This document shows, piece after piece, positions 1-8,740 of a stretch of 42,682 nt of DNA; within the stretch, counting starts at the first letter, position 1; each line of letters starts with the position of its first letter. The DNA is taken from assembly GCA_030066885.1 (NCBI GenBank), contig JASJAT010000053.1, forward strand, positions 1 to 42,682, given 5' to 3'. The position numbers and the translations under genes were made by a program. This DNA is from Arenicellales bacterium. Lineage in GTDB: Bacteria > Pseudomonadota > Gammaproteobacteria > Arenicellales > JAANXG01. Below the pieces are notes generated by a model. That model ran no database searches and was not told where the DNA came from. It saw only the letters and a program-made list of their open reading frames with translations.

Positions 1-137
1 CCCAATCCAGACAGATCGAGTTCATCGATAAACACATCAATTACACGTACTGCATTGTCTTCGGCTACATACCCGTCCAGACTCTCGGGAAATAAAACAC
101 TCTGATAACGATTCTCACCTTGGATAAAATCTGTCAT
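1..137 (-). CDS. IS1182-type transposase, N-terminal part (cut by window edge)
   Basis: The minus strand from the ATG at 137 down to base 1 encodes about 45 residues beginning MTDFIQGENRYQSVLFPE and continuing with DGYVAEDNAVRVIDVFIDEL. This matches the well-conserved N-terminus of IS1182/IS5-group DDE transposases (DUF772 region: FIQGE-R-Q, LFPE-LD-Y-EDNPVRVID-FVDELDL). The rest of the gene, including the catalytic DDE residues, lies outside the window, so intactness cannot be judged. The terminal inverted repeat of this element is probably within 175-200. Identification is by recalled family pattern; the reading frame itself is directly visible. Confidence 0.72.
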   Translation of the reverse strand, partial: MTDFIQGENRYQSVLFPESLDGYVAEDNAVRVIDVFIDELDLSGL

Positions 138-174
138 CGGCAACTCCACAACATGGCATACCTAATTGTACATA

Positions 175-197
175 CTGCCGACTTTTCACACAGTCTG
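175..197. repeat. Possible terminal inverted repeat of the IS1182-type element
   Basis: Upstream of the transposase start the sequence gacttttcacacagtctgg resembles the ends of IS1182-group elements. The partner repeat is outside the window, so this is only a suggestion. It abuts the dispersed repeat copy at 197. Confidence 0.3.
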
Positions 198-270
198 GGT
201 CGAATCCGGAAGTAACTGCTGCATCTCAACAGGATTGAAGTGACTGTCAGCTCCTGCCCTCAAAGCTGAC
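197..270. repeat. Dispersed intergenic repeat, copy 1
   Basis: Starts gggtcgaatccggaagtaac and ends with gactgtcagctcctg...caaagctgac. It aligns best with the copy at 39493 (gggtcgactccggaaata, then ctgnagcatc-cagc). It lies between an IS end and a promoter region. The remainder of 271-429 holds the end-motif copy at 301-329 and no gene. Confidence 0.6.
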
Positions 271-300
271 TAATTGCCGGATGCTTGTATCGCCATCTCT

Positions 301-329
301 ATTCTTGAATCGACCGGTTCTGTGTGGCC
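301..329. repeat. End-motif repeat (attcttgaatcgac), copy A
   Basis: A 29-nt segment matching 42545-42573 at about 23 of 29 positions, with the first 14 bases identical. A weaker third copy lies at 41425-41454. All three are intergenic and near copies of the larger dispersed repeat, so they may be its other end. Confidence 0.5.
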
Positions 330-429
330 TTCGCAGGAGTAGTGCGAGCGGGGTTCGAGCTTTCGCAACTTATTAACCAAGCTGTTCGACCTAGTCTGCT
401 ACTATTCTAACTCAGCGGAGAGGAGCAAA

Positions 430-3400
430 GTGGCGAACGAGATTCGAGAATGGTTGAGTAAGCTTGGTTTAAGTGAACATATCGACGTGTTCGTCGCGAA
501 CGCTATTGATCTCGAGCTTCTGCCGCACCTCACCAACGAAGACCTGAAGGAGCTTGGCATAACCAAATTGGGGGAGCGTAAGAAGCTGCTCCTCGCTACT
601 AAGCAGCTTCAATCGGGAGGGAAAGCCGCGTCCGACGCCCCGTCCGCAAGTCGCGGCGAAGCCGAGCGCCGCCAGCTGACTGTAATGTTCGTCGATCTTG
701 TCGGCTCCACAGCACTGTCAGGACGCCTCGATCCAGAGGAGATGCGCGAGATCATCACCGTTTATCAGAATACAGTTGCTGGTGTAGTGACACGTTTCGA
801 CGGCCACATAGCCCGGTACATGGGCGATGGTGTACTCTGCTATTTCGGTTGGCCGCGGGCCCATGAAGACGACGCTGAGAGGGCGGTACACGCAAGTCTC
901 TCGATCATGGAGGCTCTGCTTACTCTTAGGTTACCGGATGGAGAAGCCATGGCTGGACGTATCGGTATCGCTACCGGGCCGGTCGTAGTTGGCGATTTGA
1001 TTGGTGAAGGTTCGGCGCAGGAGGAAGCGGTTGTTGGTGAGACGCCAAACCTTGCTGCAAGGCTTCAGCATGTGGCTATCCCCGGACAGATCGTGGTATC
1101 GGAAAGCACTCAACGATTGTTAGGTGGAGCCTTTGATCTTAACGATCTTGGCGCTAAAGCCCTCAAAGGTGTCGCTGAGCCGGAGAGAGTGTTCGCAGTC
1201 GTGGGTGCACGCGCTCTGGAGACCCGATTCGAAGCTCGCGCGGACGGTGGATTGACACCAATGGTTGGCCGTGATCTTGAGCTGAATCTGTTGCTCGAGC
1301 ACTGGGCACAGGCGAAAGCTGGTGAAGGCCAAGGTGTTTTGATTATCGGAGAGGCGGGGATAGGTAAGTCCAGGCTTGCTCAGGCGCTGCTCGACTCTGT
1401 GGCTGAGGAGCAACTTACCCGCATTCGCTATCAATGCTCACCTTACCATACCGACTCGGCCTTTTGGCCAGTGATTCAGCAGCTTAAACGAACCGCCGAC
1501 CTGTCTGCCGGCCAACCCATCGCGAACCAACTCAATAATCTTGAAAACCTGATTGGTCAAGCTGTCGAAGAACCTACGGCAATAGCGCCGTTTATCGCCT
1601 CATTGCTAGGCCTTGACGGCGAGCAGCGATATGGCCGCCTCGAACTGGGTGCGCATGCACTCCGCACCCAAACGATCGCTGCTTTGAGCAAACAATTTCT
1701 CGGTTTGGCCACGAAGCAACCGGTCCTACTTTTACTGGAGGATGCTCATTGGATCGATCCCAGTACGCTTGAACTGATAGCCATGGATTTAGACCAGATT
1801 ACCAAGACCCGAGCTTTACTTGTGCTGACTAGTCGGCCGGAGAACCAGCCCGAGCTCGCCGCGCATCCGAACGTCACACGACTTACGCTAAATCGTCTTG
1901 GTCGTGCCGGCGCTGAGGCGATGGTGGCGCGCTTGGCGGTAAACAGAAAACTACCGATTGAAACGATTAGCGTCATCATTGCTCGCACCGATGGTGTACC
2001 TCTTTTTGTCGAGGAACTGACCAAGGCGGTCCTGGAGACAGGCGAGACGGGAGAAACGAATGTGCCCGGCTCTCTCCACGATTCTCTAATGGCTCGTCTG
2101 GACCGAATACCAGAGGTCAAGGAAATAGCTCAGATATGTGCTTGTGTTGGACGCACATTTGATTACAGGGTTGTGGCATTCCTGTCCGATAGGCCGGACT
2201 TGGAACTTCAGTCAGCGTTGCAGAAACTCATCGAAGCCGAGCTGATATTCGGCCGCGGGGTGCCACCCGATGCCAGTTACACGTTCAAGCATGCGTTGGT
2301 CCAAGATGCCGCTTACCAGTCGCTTCTTAAAACTAAGCGTGCAGAGTTGCATGCTCGCATCGCTAAGGTTTTCGACGAGCAGTTTACCGACATCGCAAGT
2401 GATCAGCCGGAGCTCGTCGCTCACCATTACACTGAAGCTGGCCTGGCAGAGCCGGCTATAGAAAATTGGTTGAGGGCGGGCGAACAGGCAGCGGCGCGAT
2501 ACGCACATCCTGAGGCCGTGGCGCACCTACGTCGGGGACTCTCTCTGATCAATGAGATCGGGGATCTCGCCTTACGCCTGAGACGTGAGATCGATCTACA
2601 GTACGCGCTCGGCGTGTCTCTTCACACTACAAAAGGTTGGCCTGCACCTGAGGTCGGCGCAGTCTATGCACGGGCTGAGGAGTTGTGCTCGACGGTCGGT
2701 GATACCGCTACACTGTATCCCGTATTGATTGGGCGATGGTATTTCCACATAGTGCGCGGTGATATCGAGCATGCGCAAGAGCTCGCTCAGCGTTGCTACA
2801 CCATGGCGCGCAACGATGGTGACCCGGACTACCTCTTTGCAGCCCACCACGTATTGTGCGGGATTTGCTGGGCGGGTGATTTCAATAGCAGCTGCGAACA
2901 CTTCGATGCCGCGCTCACGCTCGAAGAAAAAGTCAGCAGCTCCCTGACTTCACTCATTGGTGCGGATCTCAGGGTTTTTGTGCGCGCATTCGGGTGCCAC
3001 TCGCTGTGGCACGTAGGGTGCTTGGATCGAGCGGTGGCGGTGAGTGACGAAAGTATCACCCGAGCGCGCGATGCAGATGATTCTTTCACACTGGCGATTG
3101 CGCTCGACTATGCGGCAATGCTCCACCAATTCCGCCGTGACCGGCGCCGCGCGCAGTCGCTGGCAGCCGAGGCGATTGCGCTATGTACTGAACACCATAT
3201 CGCCTACTACGGTGCGTGGGCGCGCATTATTCTCGGTTGGACTATGATCGCAGCTGGTGACCAAAACGATGGTCTGACGAAACTACGAAAAGGGCTCGCA
3301 GATATCGAGGCGACTGGCGCGGCCTTGCGAATGCCCTATTATCTGTCGTTGCTCGCCGACGCAGAGGCCCGCGTCGGTCGCCCTGAAGATGGACTTGCCA

Positions 3401-3729
3401 CCATAGACCGGGCAATAGCGATTGCCAACGCGAACGGCGAACACTGGCGCGATGCTGACCTGTATCGAGTGCGCGGACAGCTGCTGAGCGCCACCGGTAA
3501 TCTCGATGAAGCTGAGCTCGCTCTGTGGGAGGCATTGGCTATCGCTCGTGGCCAAGGTGCAAACGCGCTCGAGTTGCAAGCGGCACTTGATCTCGCACGT
3601 CTATTGTGTGACGTGGGCAGAACTGCAGATGCGCACGACCTTCTCGCGCCGGTCTATGCTGCTTTCAACGAAGGTTTTGAAGCCCCTGACCTCAAAGACG
3701 CAAATGCGTTGTTAAGCGAGCTATCCTAG
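430..3729 (+). CDS. SAM - class III cyclase - AAA NTPase - TPR-like signalling protein A
   Basis: 1099 residues, GTG start supported by a purine-rich ribosome site (gcggagaggagc) just upstream. A SAM domain spans about 3-60. The class III nucleotidyl cyclase homology domain spans about 80-260, with metal-binding Asp89 (VMFVDLVGST) and Asp133 (MGDGV) and the transition-state pair Asn207/Arg211 (TPNLAARLQ). Arg129 sits where adenylate cyclases usually carry the adenine-selecting Lys, so substrate preference is open. A STAND/AAA-type NTPase follows with Walker A GEAGIGKS (307-314) and Walker B LLLLEDAHW (Asp438). The C-terminal half is helical and TPR-like. There is no membrane segment, so it is probably cytoplasmic and senses through the SAM or helical repeats. 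It is convergent with a same-architecture paralogue at 4005-7373. Family assignment is secure; the ligand and physiological role are unknown. Confidence 0.9.
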   Translation: MANEIREWLSKLGLSEHIDVFVANAIDLELLPHLTNEDLKELGITKLGERKKLLLATKQLQSGGKAASDAPSASRGEAERRQLTVMFVDLVGSTALSGRLDPEEMREIITVYQNTVAGVVTRFDGHIARYMGDGVLCYFGWPRAHEDDAERAVHASLSIMEALLTLRLPDGEAMAGRIGIATGPVVVGDLIGEGSAQEEAVVGETPNLAARLQHVAIPGQIVVSESTQRLLGGAFDLNDLGAKALKGVAEPERVFAVVGARALETRFEARADGGLTPMVGRDLELNLLLEHWAQAKAGEGQGVLIIGEAGIGKSRLAQALLDSVAEEQLTRIRYQCSPYHTDSAFWPVIQQLKRTADLSAGQPIANQLNNLENLIGQAVEEPTAIAPFIASLLGLDGEQRYGRLELGAHALRTQTIAALSKQFLGLATKQPVLLLLEDAHWIDPSTLELIAMDLDQITKTRALLVLTSRPENQPELAAHPNVTRLTLNRLGRAGAEAMVARLAVNRKLPIETISVIIARTDGVPLFVEELTKAVLETGETGETNVPGSLHDSLMARLDRIPEVKEIAQICACVGRTFDYRVVAFLSDRPDLELQSALQKLIEAELIFGRGVPPDASYTFKHALVQDAAYQSLLKTKRAELHARIAKVFDEQFTDIASDQPELVAHHYTEAGLAEPAIENWLRAGEQAAARYAHPEAVAHLRRGLSLINEIGDLALRLRREIDLQYALGVSLHTTKGWPAPEVGAVYARAEELCSTVGDTATLYPVLIGRWYFHIVRGDIEHAQELAQRCYTMARNDGDPDYLFAAHHVLCGICWAGDFNSSCEHFDAALTLEEKVSSSLTSLIGADLRVFVRAFGCHSLWHVGCLDRAVAVSDESITRARDADDSFTLAIALDYAAMLHQFRRDRRRAQSLAAEAIALCTEHHIAYYGAWARIILGWTMIAAGDQNDGLTKLRKGLADIEATGAALRMPYYLSLLADAEARVGRPEDGLATIDRAIAIANANGEHWRDADLYRVRGQLLSATGNLDEAELALWEALAIARGQGANALELQAALDLARLLCDVGRTADAHDLLAPVYAAFNEGFEAPDLKDANALLSELS

Positions 3730-3814
3730 CTAGGTTCGCCCTCTGCTGCACAAGATAACTCCCGCCACCATCGACTTAATGCCACATGGTGAGCTTTGAC
3801 AGCGAAGTGCTTTT

Positions 3815-3897
3815 GTCCGGAACGGGTCGGAAGCTGCCTATCAAGCTTTCTATATATAGGGAGACAGTAAAAGGCTGCTTTCGACCTGAGAGCGGAC
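3815..3897. repeat. Long imperfect inverted repeat (GGTCGGAAGCTGCC arms) between convergent genes
   Basis: Left arm 3815-3838 (gtccggaac + gggtcggaagctgcc) pairs with right arm 3873-3897 (ggctgctttcgacc + tgagagcggac) with few mismatches, around a 34-nt AT-rich spacer. It is one of the GGTCGGAAGCTGCC-type members of the dispersed repeat family. Its place between two convergent genes means it could also act as a bidirectional transcription stop, though no T-run follows the stem. Confidence 0.65.
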
Positions 3898-4004
3898 CTC
3901 TGTCTAGAAAGCGAATTTGATCAACTATTGCTGAGGCCATGAGGCAGCTTGCGGCTAAAAGGCGACATTGTTCTCGATGATTAGATTGTATGAATATTCC
4001 TGCA

Positions 4005-7000
4005 TCACTTAGCTGAGAGTGCTTCCTCAAGTGCGGGTATGGCGACCTTGAGTCCCGTGCGCTCCGCCTTATCAAGCAGAAGTCTAAGTTCCAGCATCGT
4101 CGCATCATCACGCTTGCCTCGACCAAAGGCAGAAAGCGCTCTCGTGCGGGCGATGAAAAACTCGCTCCAAGGCAGTGGTTCAGGACGGGTAAATGTTTCC
4201 AGAGCGGAAGCATATTGTTCGGCGCGTGCCCAGTCACCAATCTTTAGTGCGGTTTCCATCGCAAGGCAGTAGAAATCAAAAAAGTTACCACTCATCGCCG
4301 TCGCATCTATCAATTCATTACCCTCGCGCAGCGCAGCCTCGCGTTCTTTAGGGTCAGACGTTGTAAATGCTAGCCAACCGAGTATTGCCGGCCCAATATA
4401 ATTCATGCTCGTTTCACGACAAAGGGCAAGGGCTTTATGAAATATCTCGACCGCCTCGTGGCAATGACCCTCCAAGTAAGAAACTCTCCCCTTCTGCATA
4501 AGGAACTCCGCTTCAAAACGACGACTTCCAAGACGTCTTGCTGTATCCAGTATTCTCTCCAAGTAGTCCTTTGCCCGCTTTATCTCGCCCATATTAAGAA
4601 GTGCATCAACGGCTACAGAGAGAGCAAGCATATTCGCTCGGTCATGACCGACTCTCTCGCAGAACTCAGCTGCTGCAAGGCTGTCATCTAATGCTTCGCG
4701 AAGCTCAATAAATGGAATTCGGCACACTGCTGCCATACAAAGGTAGGCGGCCTCGATTCGACCTAAACCATGCTTGCGACACAATTGAAGACAGCGATTT
4801 AAGTAGCCTCGTGCACTCCCGTGTCGTTCGCGTGCAAATTCCCCATCACCCAAACCACCCAGTGCCCGGGCTTCAAGCTCCGCTGACCCCGCCTCCCGAG
4901 CGAACTCTAGTGCAACGCCATGCTCCTTGAGGCACGCATCACCATCGCCAAGAGCGAAGTACAAGTTGCCTCTCATGTGATGTATACGAGCGAGCTCGAG
5001 GGTAAGGTTGTGCTTTGTCGCAACTCGTTTCGCTTTTTCTGACAAATCGCGTGCTTCATCGTATCGGTCAGATACCTGCATTCCTTCTGCCAGCCCGATC
5101 CAGGCCCGACACTGAGCAATCTCATCATCTGCTAAAGCGAGTGCGGCCTGATAGGCTTCAATAGAGGCTTCAATCTCACCACGACGGTGGAGGAGCTCAC
5201 CCTTTAAGCACGTGAGCACGTGTTGGTCCGACCGTTGAGTTGCAGCCGATAAGCCCTGATCGATGAGCCCTAAAGCGCTCTCAACACGATAGGCGCCAGC
5301 TTCAGCACGTGCCGCCTCAAGATAGGCCCGGGGTGCCTTATCGTCGTCGGCAAAGTCGAGATGGCGAGCATGGAGCACAGGATCATCGGCAAACCATTCG
5401 GCGGCACGCAAGTGTAGTCTTCGACGTTTGGGTTTGAGCAGTGAACCGTATATTGCTTCCTGGATCAGGGCGTGGGCAAATAAATAGTCTTTACCTACGG
5501 CGCGAATGAGGTCGTGCTCAACTAGCTTGCTACAGTTGTAATCTCTAATCTCAAGTAGATGACCGAGAGCGAATACATCGAATCGTTGTCCCATGACTGA
5601 GGCCGCTTGCAGCGCTCTTTTATCGTCCCCCCCTAAACGGTCCATTCGCGCAAGCACCAGACTCTGTATTGATTCGGGTAAACTCTCAGGCGTCCCTTCC
5701 ATGGCGTTACGCAAGAGTTGCTCGAGAAAGAGGGGATTGCCGCCAGCGCGCTCAAGACAGGTCTTCGCCAACGCGTCATCGATGTCCATAAATTTTTCGA
5801 TAAGGGCCATCGAGTCCTGCCTTCTGAGCGGGCCGAGGTCTATAGTGACTAGAGGACTGCCTCCGGTACCACTGCGCAAGCTTTGGCCCAGTTGGTCGCC
5901 CTCGATACGAGATGTCATCAGGAGCAGTGCGGCGCATTCCGTAACTGTCTTGGTGAAACGGGATAAATGAGCCAAAGTGATGCTGTCAGCCCAATGAACG
6001 TCTTCGATGATAATAAGAATAGGGTGTTTTTGGCTGATAGCGGTGACCAAGTTGGAAACCACCGTTTGTTTACCTTCGTTCCGCATGGCATTGTCCATCG
6101 CATCGTAAAGAGTCCGTTGTTCTGTTGATTGGGGGAGGTCCAGTAGGTCGTTTAGAAAGGCTGCTTGGTCTATCTCAAGCCAACCCTCTTTAAACGCGGT
6201 TTCCGCTGCGTGTTGTCGCTCATCGTCATCGCTTCTAGTTCCTATGCCGAGCAAGCTTCTCACGAGGGAGTGAATCGCATCTTGTCCTTTGCCGGCCCCG
6301 AAAGGAAGCACTAGCCCTCGGTAATTTGCTACACCCCTCTCTGCGGCTACTTTTGAAAATTCCTCTACAAGCCTTGTTTTACCGATACCGGGTTCGCCAC
6401 GCACATAAACCGTTTGTCCCTGACCATCAGCAATACACGTATCCAACATGCCTCGAAATTGATTGAGTTCAGCGCGTCGCCCTACCAGAGGTGTGCGGGT
6501 GATTTCAATGACTGCTTCTTCAACCGACTTAACCTGACGTAATGCATATACTGTGATTGGTTCTGAGATACCTTTGACCGACACAGGATTGAGCATATCG
6601 GCCTCAATTCTATGGCCGGCAAGTGAGCGTGTCGCAGCAGTGATATAGATTTCGCCAGGTTGCGCTACCTGTTCCATGCGTGCCGCTATTGGTACCGTAG
6701 GACCAGAAGCATCGTACTCAATCTTATCGCCTTCACCTACAGTAAGAACGACGACTTCCCCTGAATGCAGTCCCACTCGTATGTTTATATCCTTTGCGTA
6801 ACGAACTTTGGCAGCGTAGTTCCGGGCAGCCATCTGCATTGCAAGAGCAGCCTCACACGCATCCAGTGCATGTTGCTCACTCGCTGCTGGCGCCCCAAAC
6901 ATCGCCATCACGCCATCCCCCATGAACCGGCAAACTGTGCCGCGGTTGTTCTCCACAGCCCGGCACATGCACTGAATCGCACCATAGACCAGCTCATGTG

Positions 7001-7373
7001 TTTCCTCAGCATCGAGATTTGCTGTCAATGCCGTAGAACCAGTAATGTCGGCAAAAAGCATGGTTACCGGTTTTCGCTCGCCGGGATTCCTCTCCCAGGC
7101 TGCAAGACCGGCATCTGATTCAATGTCTGACAAATTACTACCTGGACCTATGTCACTTGGCGGTTGAAGTGGCTTACCACCATCATCGGAAAGGGTTGCT
7201 ATGGCTTTAAGAATTTTCTTGCGATGGCCAAGCGCGGCTACGCCGAGTTCCTTCAGATCGGCCTCTGTCAGTTCAGCTAGTATGCTTTGGTCTATGGCAT
7301 TGTCGGTAAAGACTTCAGCGTATTGATCAAGACCTAGCTGTTTCAGCCATATAGTGATGTAACTCTCGGCCAT
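4005..7373 (-). CDS. SAM - cyclase homology - AAA NTPase - TPR-like signalling protein B
   Basis: 1122 residues with the same domain order as the gene at 430-3729. SAM covers about 5-60. The cyclase homology domain covers about 98-280, with Asp109 (LFADITGST) and Asp153 (MGDGV). The NTPase has Walker A GEPGIGKT (326-333) and a Walker B region ILIIIEDVHWAD, followed by TPR-like helices to the end. The usual transition-state Asn is replaced: the motif reads GPTVPIAARMEQ, with Pro where catalytic cyclases have Asn. This subfamily often has a non-Asn residue here, so the domain may be a ligand sensor or pseudo-cyclase rather than an enzyme. ATG start. It is a paralogue of the convergent gene, clearly diverged at sequence level. 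No membrane segment is seen. Confidence 0.88.
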   Translation of the reverse strand: MAESYITIWLKQLGLDQYAEVFTDNAIDQSILAELTEADLKELGVAALGHRKKILKAIATLSDDGGKPLQPPSDIGPGSNLSDIESDAGLAAWERNPGERKPVTMLFADITGSTALTANLDAEETHELVYGAIQCMCRAVENNRGTVCRFMGDGVMAMFGAPAASEQHALDACEAALAMQMAARNYAAKVRYAKDINIRVGLHSGEVVVLTVGEGDKIEYDASGPTVPIAARMEQVAQPGEIYITAATRSLAGHRIEADMLNPVSVKGISEPITVYALRQVKSVEEAVIEITRTPLVGRRAELNQFRGMLDTCIADGQGQTVYVRGEPGIGKTRLVEEFSKVAAERGVANYRGLVLPFGAGKGQDAIHSLVRSLLGIGTRSDDDERQHAAETAFKEGWLEIDQAAFLNDLLDLPQSTEQRTLYDAMDNAMRNEGKQTVVSNLVTAISQKHPILIIIEDVHWADSITLAHLSRFTKTVTECAALLLMTSRIEGDQLGQSLRSGTGGSPLVTIDLGPLRRQDSMALIEKFMDIDDALAKTCLERAGGNPLFLEQLLRNAMEGTPESLPESIQSLVLARMDRLGGDDKRALQAASVMGQRFDVFALGHLLEIRDYNCSKLVEHDLIRAVGKDYLFAHALIQEAIYGSLLKPKRRRLHLRAAEWFADDPVLHARHLDFADDDKAPRAYLEAARAEAGAYRVESALGLIDQGLSAATQRSDQHVLTCLKGELLHRRGEIEASIEAYQAALALADDEIAQCRAWIGLAEGMQVSDRYDEARDLSEKAKRVATKHNLTLELARIHHMRGNLYFALGDGDACLKEHGVALEFAREAGSAELEARALGGLGDGEFARERHGSARGYLNRCLQLCRKHGLGRIEAAYLCMAAVCRIPFIELREALDDSLAAAEFCERVGHDRANMLALSVAVDALLNMGEIKRAKDYLERILDTARRLGSRRFEAEFLMQKGRVSYLEGHCHEAVEIFHKALALCRETSMNYIGPAILGWLAFTTSDPKEREAALREGNELIDATAMSGNFFDFYCLAMETALKIGDWARAEQYASALETFTRPEPLPWSEFFIARTRALSAFGRGKRDDATMLELRLLLDKAERTGLKVAIPALEEALSAK

Positions 7374-7522
7374 ACGTATAAAGAGTAGAAATTTTGATAA
7401 GTTGCCAGTTTACCGAAAAATCGTACGTCTGGTCGGGCTGGCATCAATAGGAGATAGCTAGGCGTAATAGTATTCGTCCGCTGCATGCGGAAAATCATTT
7501 GAAACATACGAACGGCTCATTA

Positions 7523-7588
7523 GGGTCGGAAGCTGCCGGTCAGTTTTGATTCCCCATTAGTCCGCTTACCAAGAGCGGTCGGAGTCGT
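7523..7588. repeat. Dispersed intergenic repeat, GGTCGGAAGCTGCC type
   Basis: gggtcggaagctgcc at 7523 is followed by a degraded opposite arm (tccgcttaccaagagcggtcggag, about 7561-7585). It lies between the SAM-cyclase gene and the DUF2000 gene; the rest of 7374-7655 contains no gene. Confidence 0.55.
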
Positions 7589-7655
7589 GTTTAAAACTTT
7601 GACGGTTTTTCTTCCAGTTTATACTCAAAACAGCCATTACCAGAATATTGAAACC

Positions 7656-8066
7656 GTGGATTTCGACACTAAAATAGCTTTGATTGTTCGTGACGACCTT
7701 GAACTCTGGCAGAAACTAAACGTTACTGCCTTTCTCACCAGTGGCATCGTCGGTACAACCGATGGAATTATGGGGGAGGACTATAAGGATGCGAATGATG
7801 TTTCCTACCATCCTTTGGTGGTTCAGCCCATGATCATACTTTCTGCCTCAGCTGACGAACTCGCTCGAACCCGACGCCGGGCGGCTGACCGCAAAGTGCG
7901 GGTATCCGTCTATATCGAGGATATGTTTTTTACCGGACACGATGGAGCGAACAGAGAGGCGGTTGCAAAATACTCAACTGATGATTTACCTCTAGTGGGT
8001 CTTTCTATGCGTGGTGATAAGAAAATCGTAGATAAAATAACGAAGGGTTTGAAGCTGCATCAGTAA
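7656..8066 (+). CDS. DUF2000 family protein
   Basis: 136 residues from a GTG at 7656, chosen because family members begin with the F-D-T-K-I-A-L-I-V strand. An in-frame start at 7587 would add 23 residues with no family similarity. Conserved stretches are DDLELWQKLNVTAFL, a GE-YKDA segment, the LARTRRRA helix and the closing VDKITKGLKLH. DUF2000 proteins have a peptidyl-tRNA hydrolase 2-like fold and no established activity. The gene is monocistronic, with repeat copies on both sides. Function is not inferred beyond the family. Confidence 0.8.
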   Translation: MDFDTKIALIVRDDLELWQKLNVTAFLTSGIVGTTDGIMGEDYKDANDVSYHPLVVQPMIILSASADELARTRRRAADRKVRVSVYIEDMFFTGHDGANREAVAKYSTDDLPLVGLSMRGDKKIVDKITKGLKLHQ

Positions 8067-8133
8067 CAGAAACTTCTGTCCGCTCAGGGCAATTTGTGGG
8101 CGTAAGGCGATCAGATCGCGAACGGCAATGAAC

Positions 8134-8210
8134 GGGTCGGTAGCGGTTATCGCTGCTGCATCGCAGCGAGAGTAGACAACATGTCCGCTGTTAGGTGATA
8201 AGCAGCCTGA
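8134..8210. repeat. Dispersed intergenic repeat, hairpin-bearing type
   Basis: gggtcggtagcggttatcgc then a perfect CGCTGC-tgcatc-GCAGCG stem, then atgtccgctgttag...aagcagcc. It aligns with the copies at 12789, 13616, 39493 and 41320. It lies between convergent DUF2000 and tautomerase genes. Confidence 0.7.
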
Positions 8211-8234
8211 AACTCCAGACACTTTCACATATCA

Positions 8235-8453
8235 CTAACCGCTGCTACGCCAAGCCTTAGCATCTTCTGTGGTTATTAGCTTGCCTCCGTAACCCCATGA
8301 ACCACTTTGAATTTCGTGAATCCGAACTGTTGTACCGGCTTGGAGTGTTTCACCTGCAACTTCACCGAAAGCCTTAGTAACCTTTTCGATCATCAATAGT
8401 TTATCTTCGGCGGAGAACACGCCTTCCATTACTTGGATATCAATTGATGGCAT
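8235..8453 (-). CDS. 4-oxalocrotonate tautomerase-family protein
   Basis: 72 residues beginning Met-Pro-Ser-Ile-Asp. Removal of Met exposes the catalytic N-terminal Pro-1 that defines the family. The body MPSIDIQVMEGVFSAEDK, the KVTKAF helix, and a V-R-I-H-E strand followed by SWGYGGK fit the 60-75 residue tautomerase fold, which assembles as hexamers or dimers of short chains. The enzyme interconverts enol and keto forms of unsaturated carboxylates; its specific substrate is unknown. It stands alone on the minus strand and ends convergently with the DUF2000 gene. The neighbours give no pathway. Confidence 0.85.
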   Translation of the reverse strand: MPSIDIQVMEGVFSAEDKLLMIEKVTKAFGEVAGETLQAGTTVRIHEIQSGSWGYGGKLITTEDAKAWRSSG

Positions 8454-8572
8454 ATTTCTTCTCGATTTATTGAATTTAGATGAGTGATTCTAGACGGGAA
8501 TTAACAACCAGTGGACGTTCCCCTTGGGGCAAGTTACACACGAAGCATGATCACACCGCAAAACTCGGCCAA

Positions 8573-8605
8573 GGGTCGGAAGCTGTCTATCATGTTAGAT
8601 TACCC
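8573..8605. repeat. Dispersed repeat fragment (gggtcggaagctgtc)
   Basis: A single arm of the GGTCGGAAGCTGCC-type repeat, in the 287-bp gap between the tautomerase and DUF389 genes. Nothing else is recognised in that gap apart from the divergent promoters expected there. Confidence 0.5.
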
Positions 8606-8740
8606 CTTTGAGGTGCATACCGCGGTAGCAAACAAGACAGATCAATTGTTCCGTGGTATTTGAGTAACCATAGACGGGCCGCAATTGTACGGGACATAAT
8701 CACCCTGCAACGAATTTATTCAGTGTGGGAATGGTGGCAG

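Noticed and set aside
430-7373. A defence system of STAND NTPases
   Set aside because: The NTPases are fused to cyclase and SAM domains in a layout common to signalling proteins, and no nuclease, protease or TIR effector is present.
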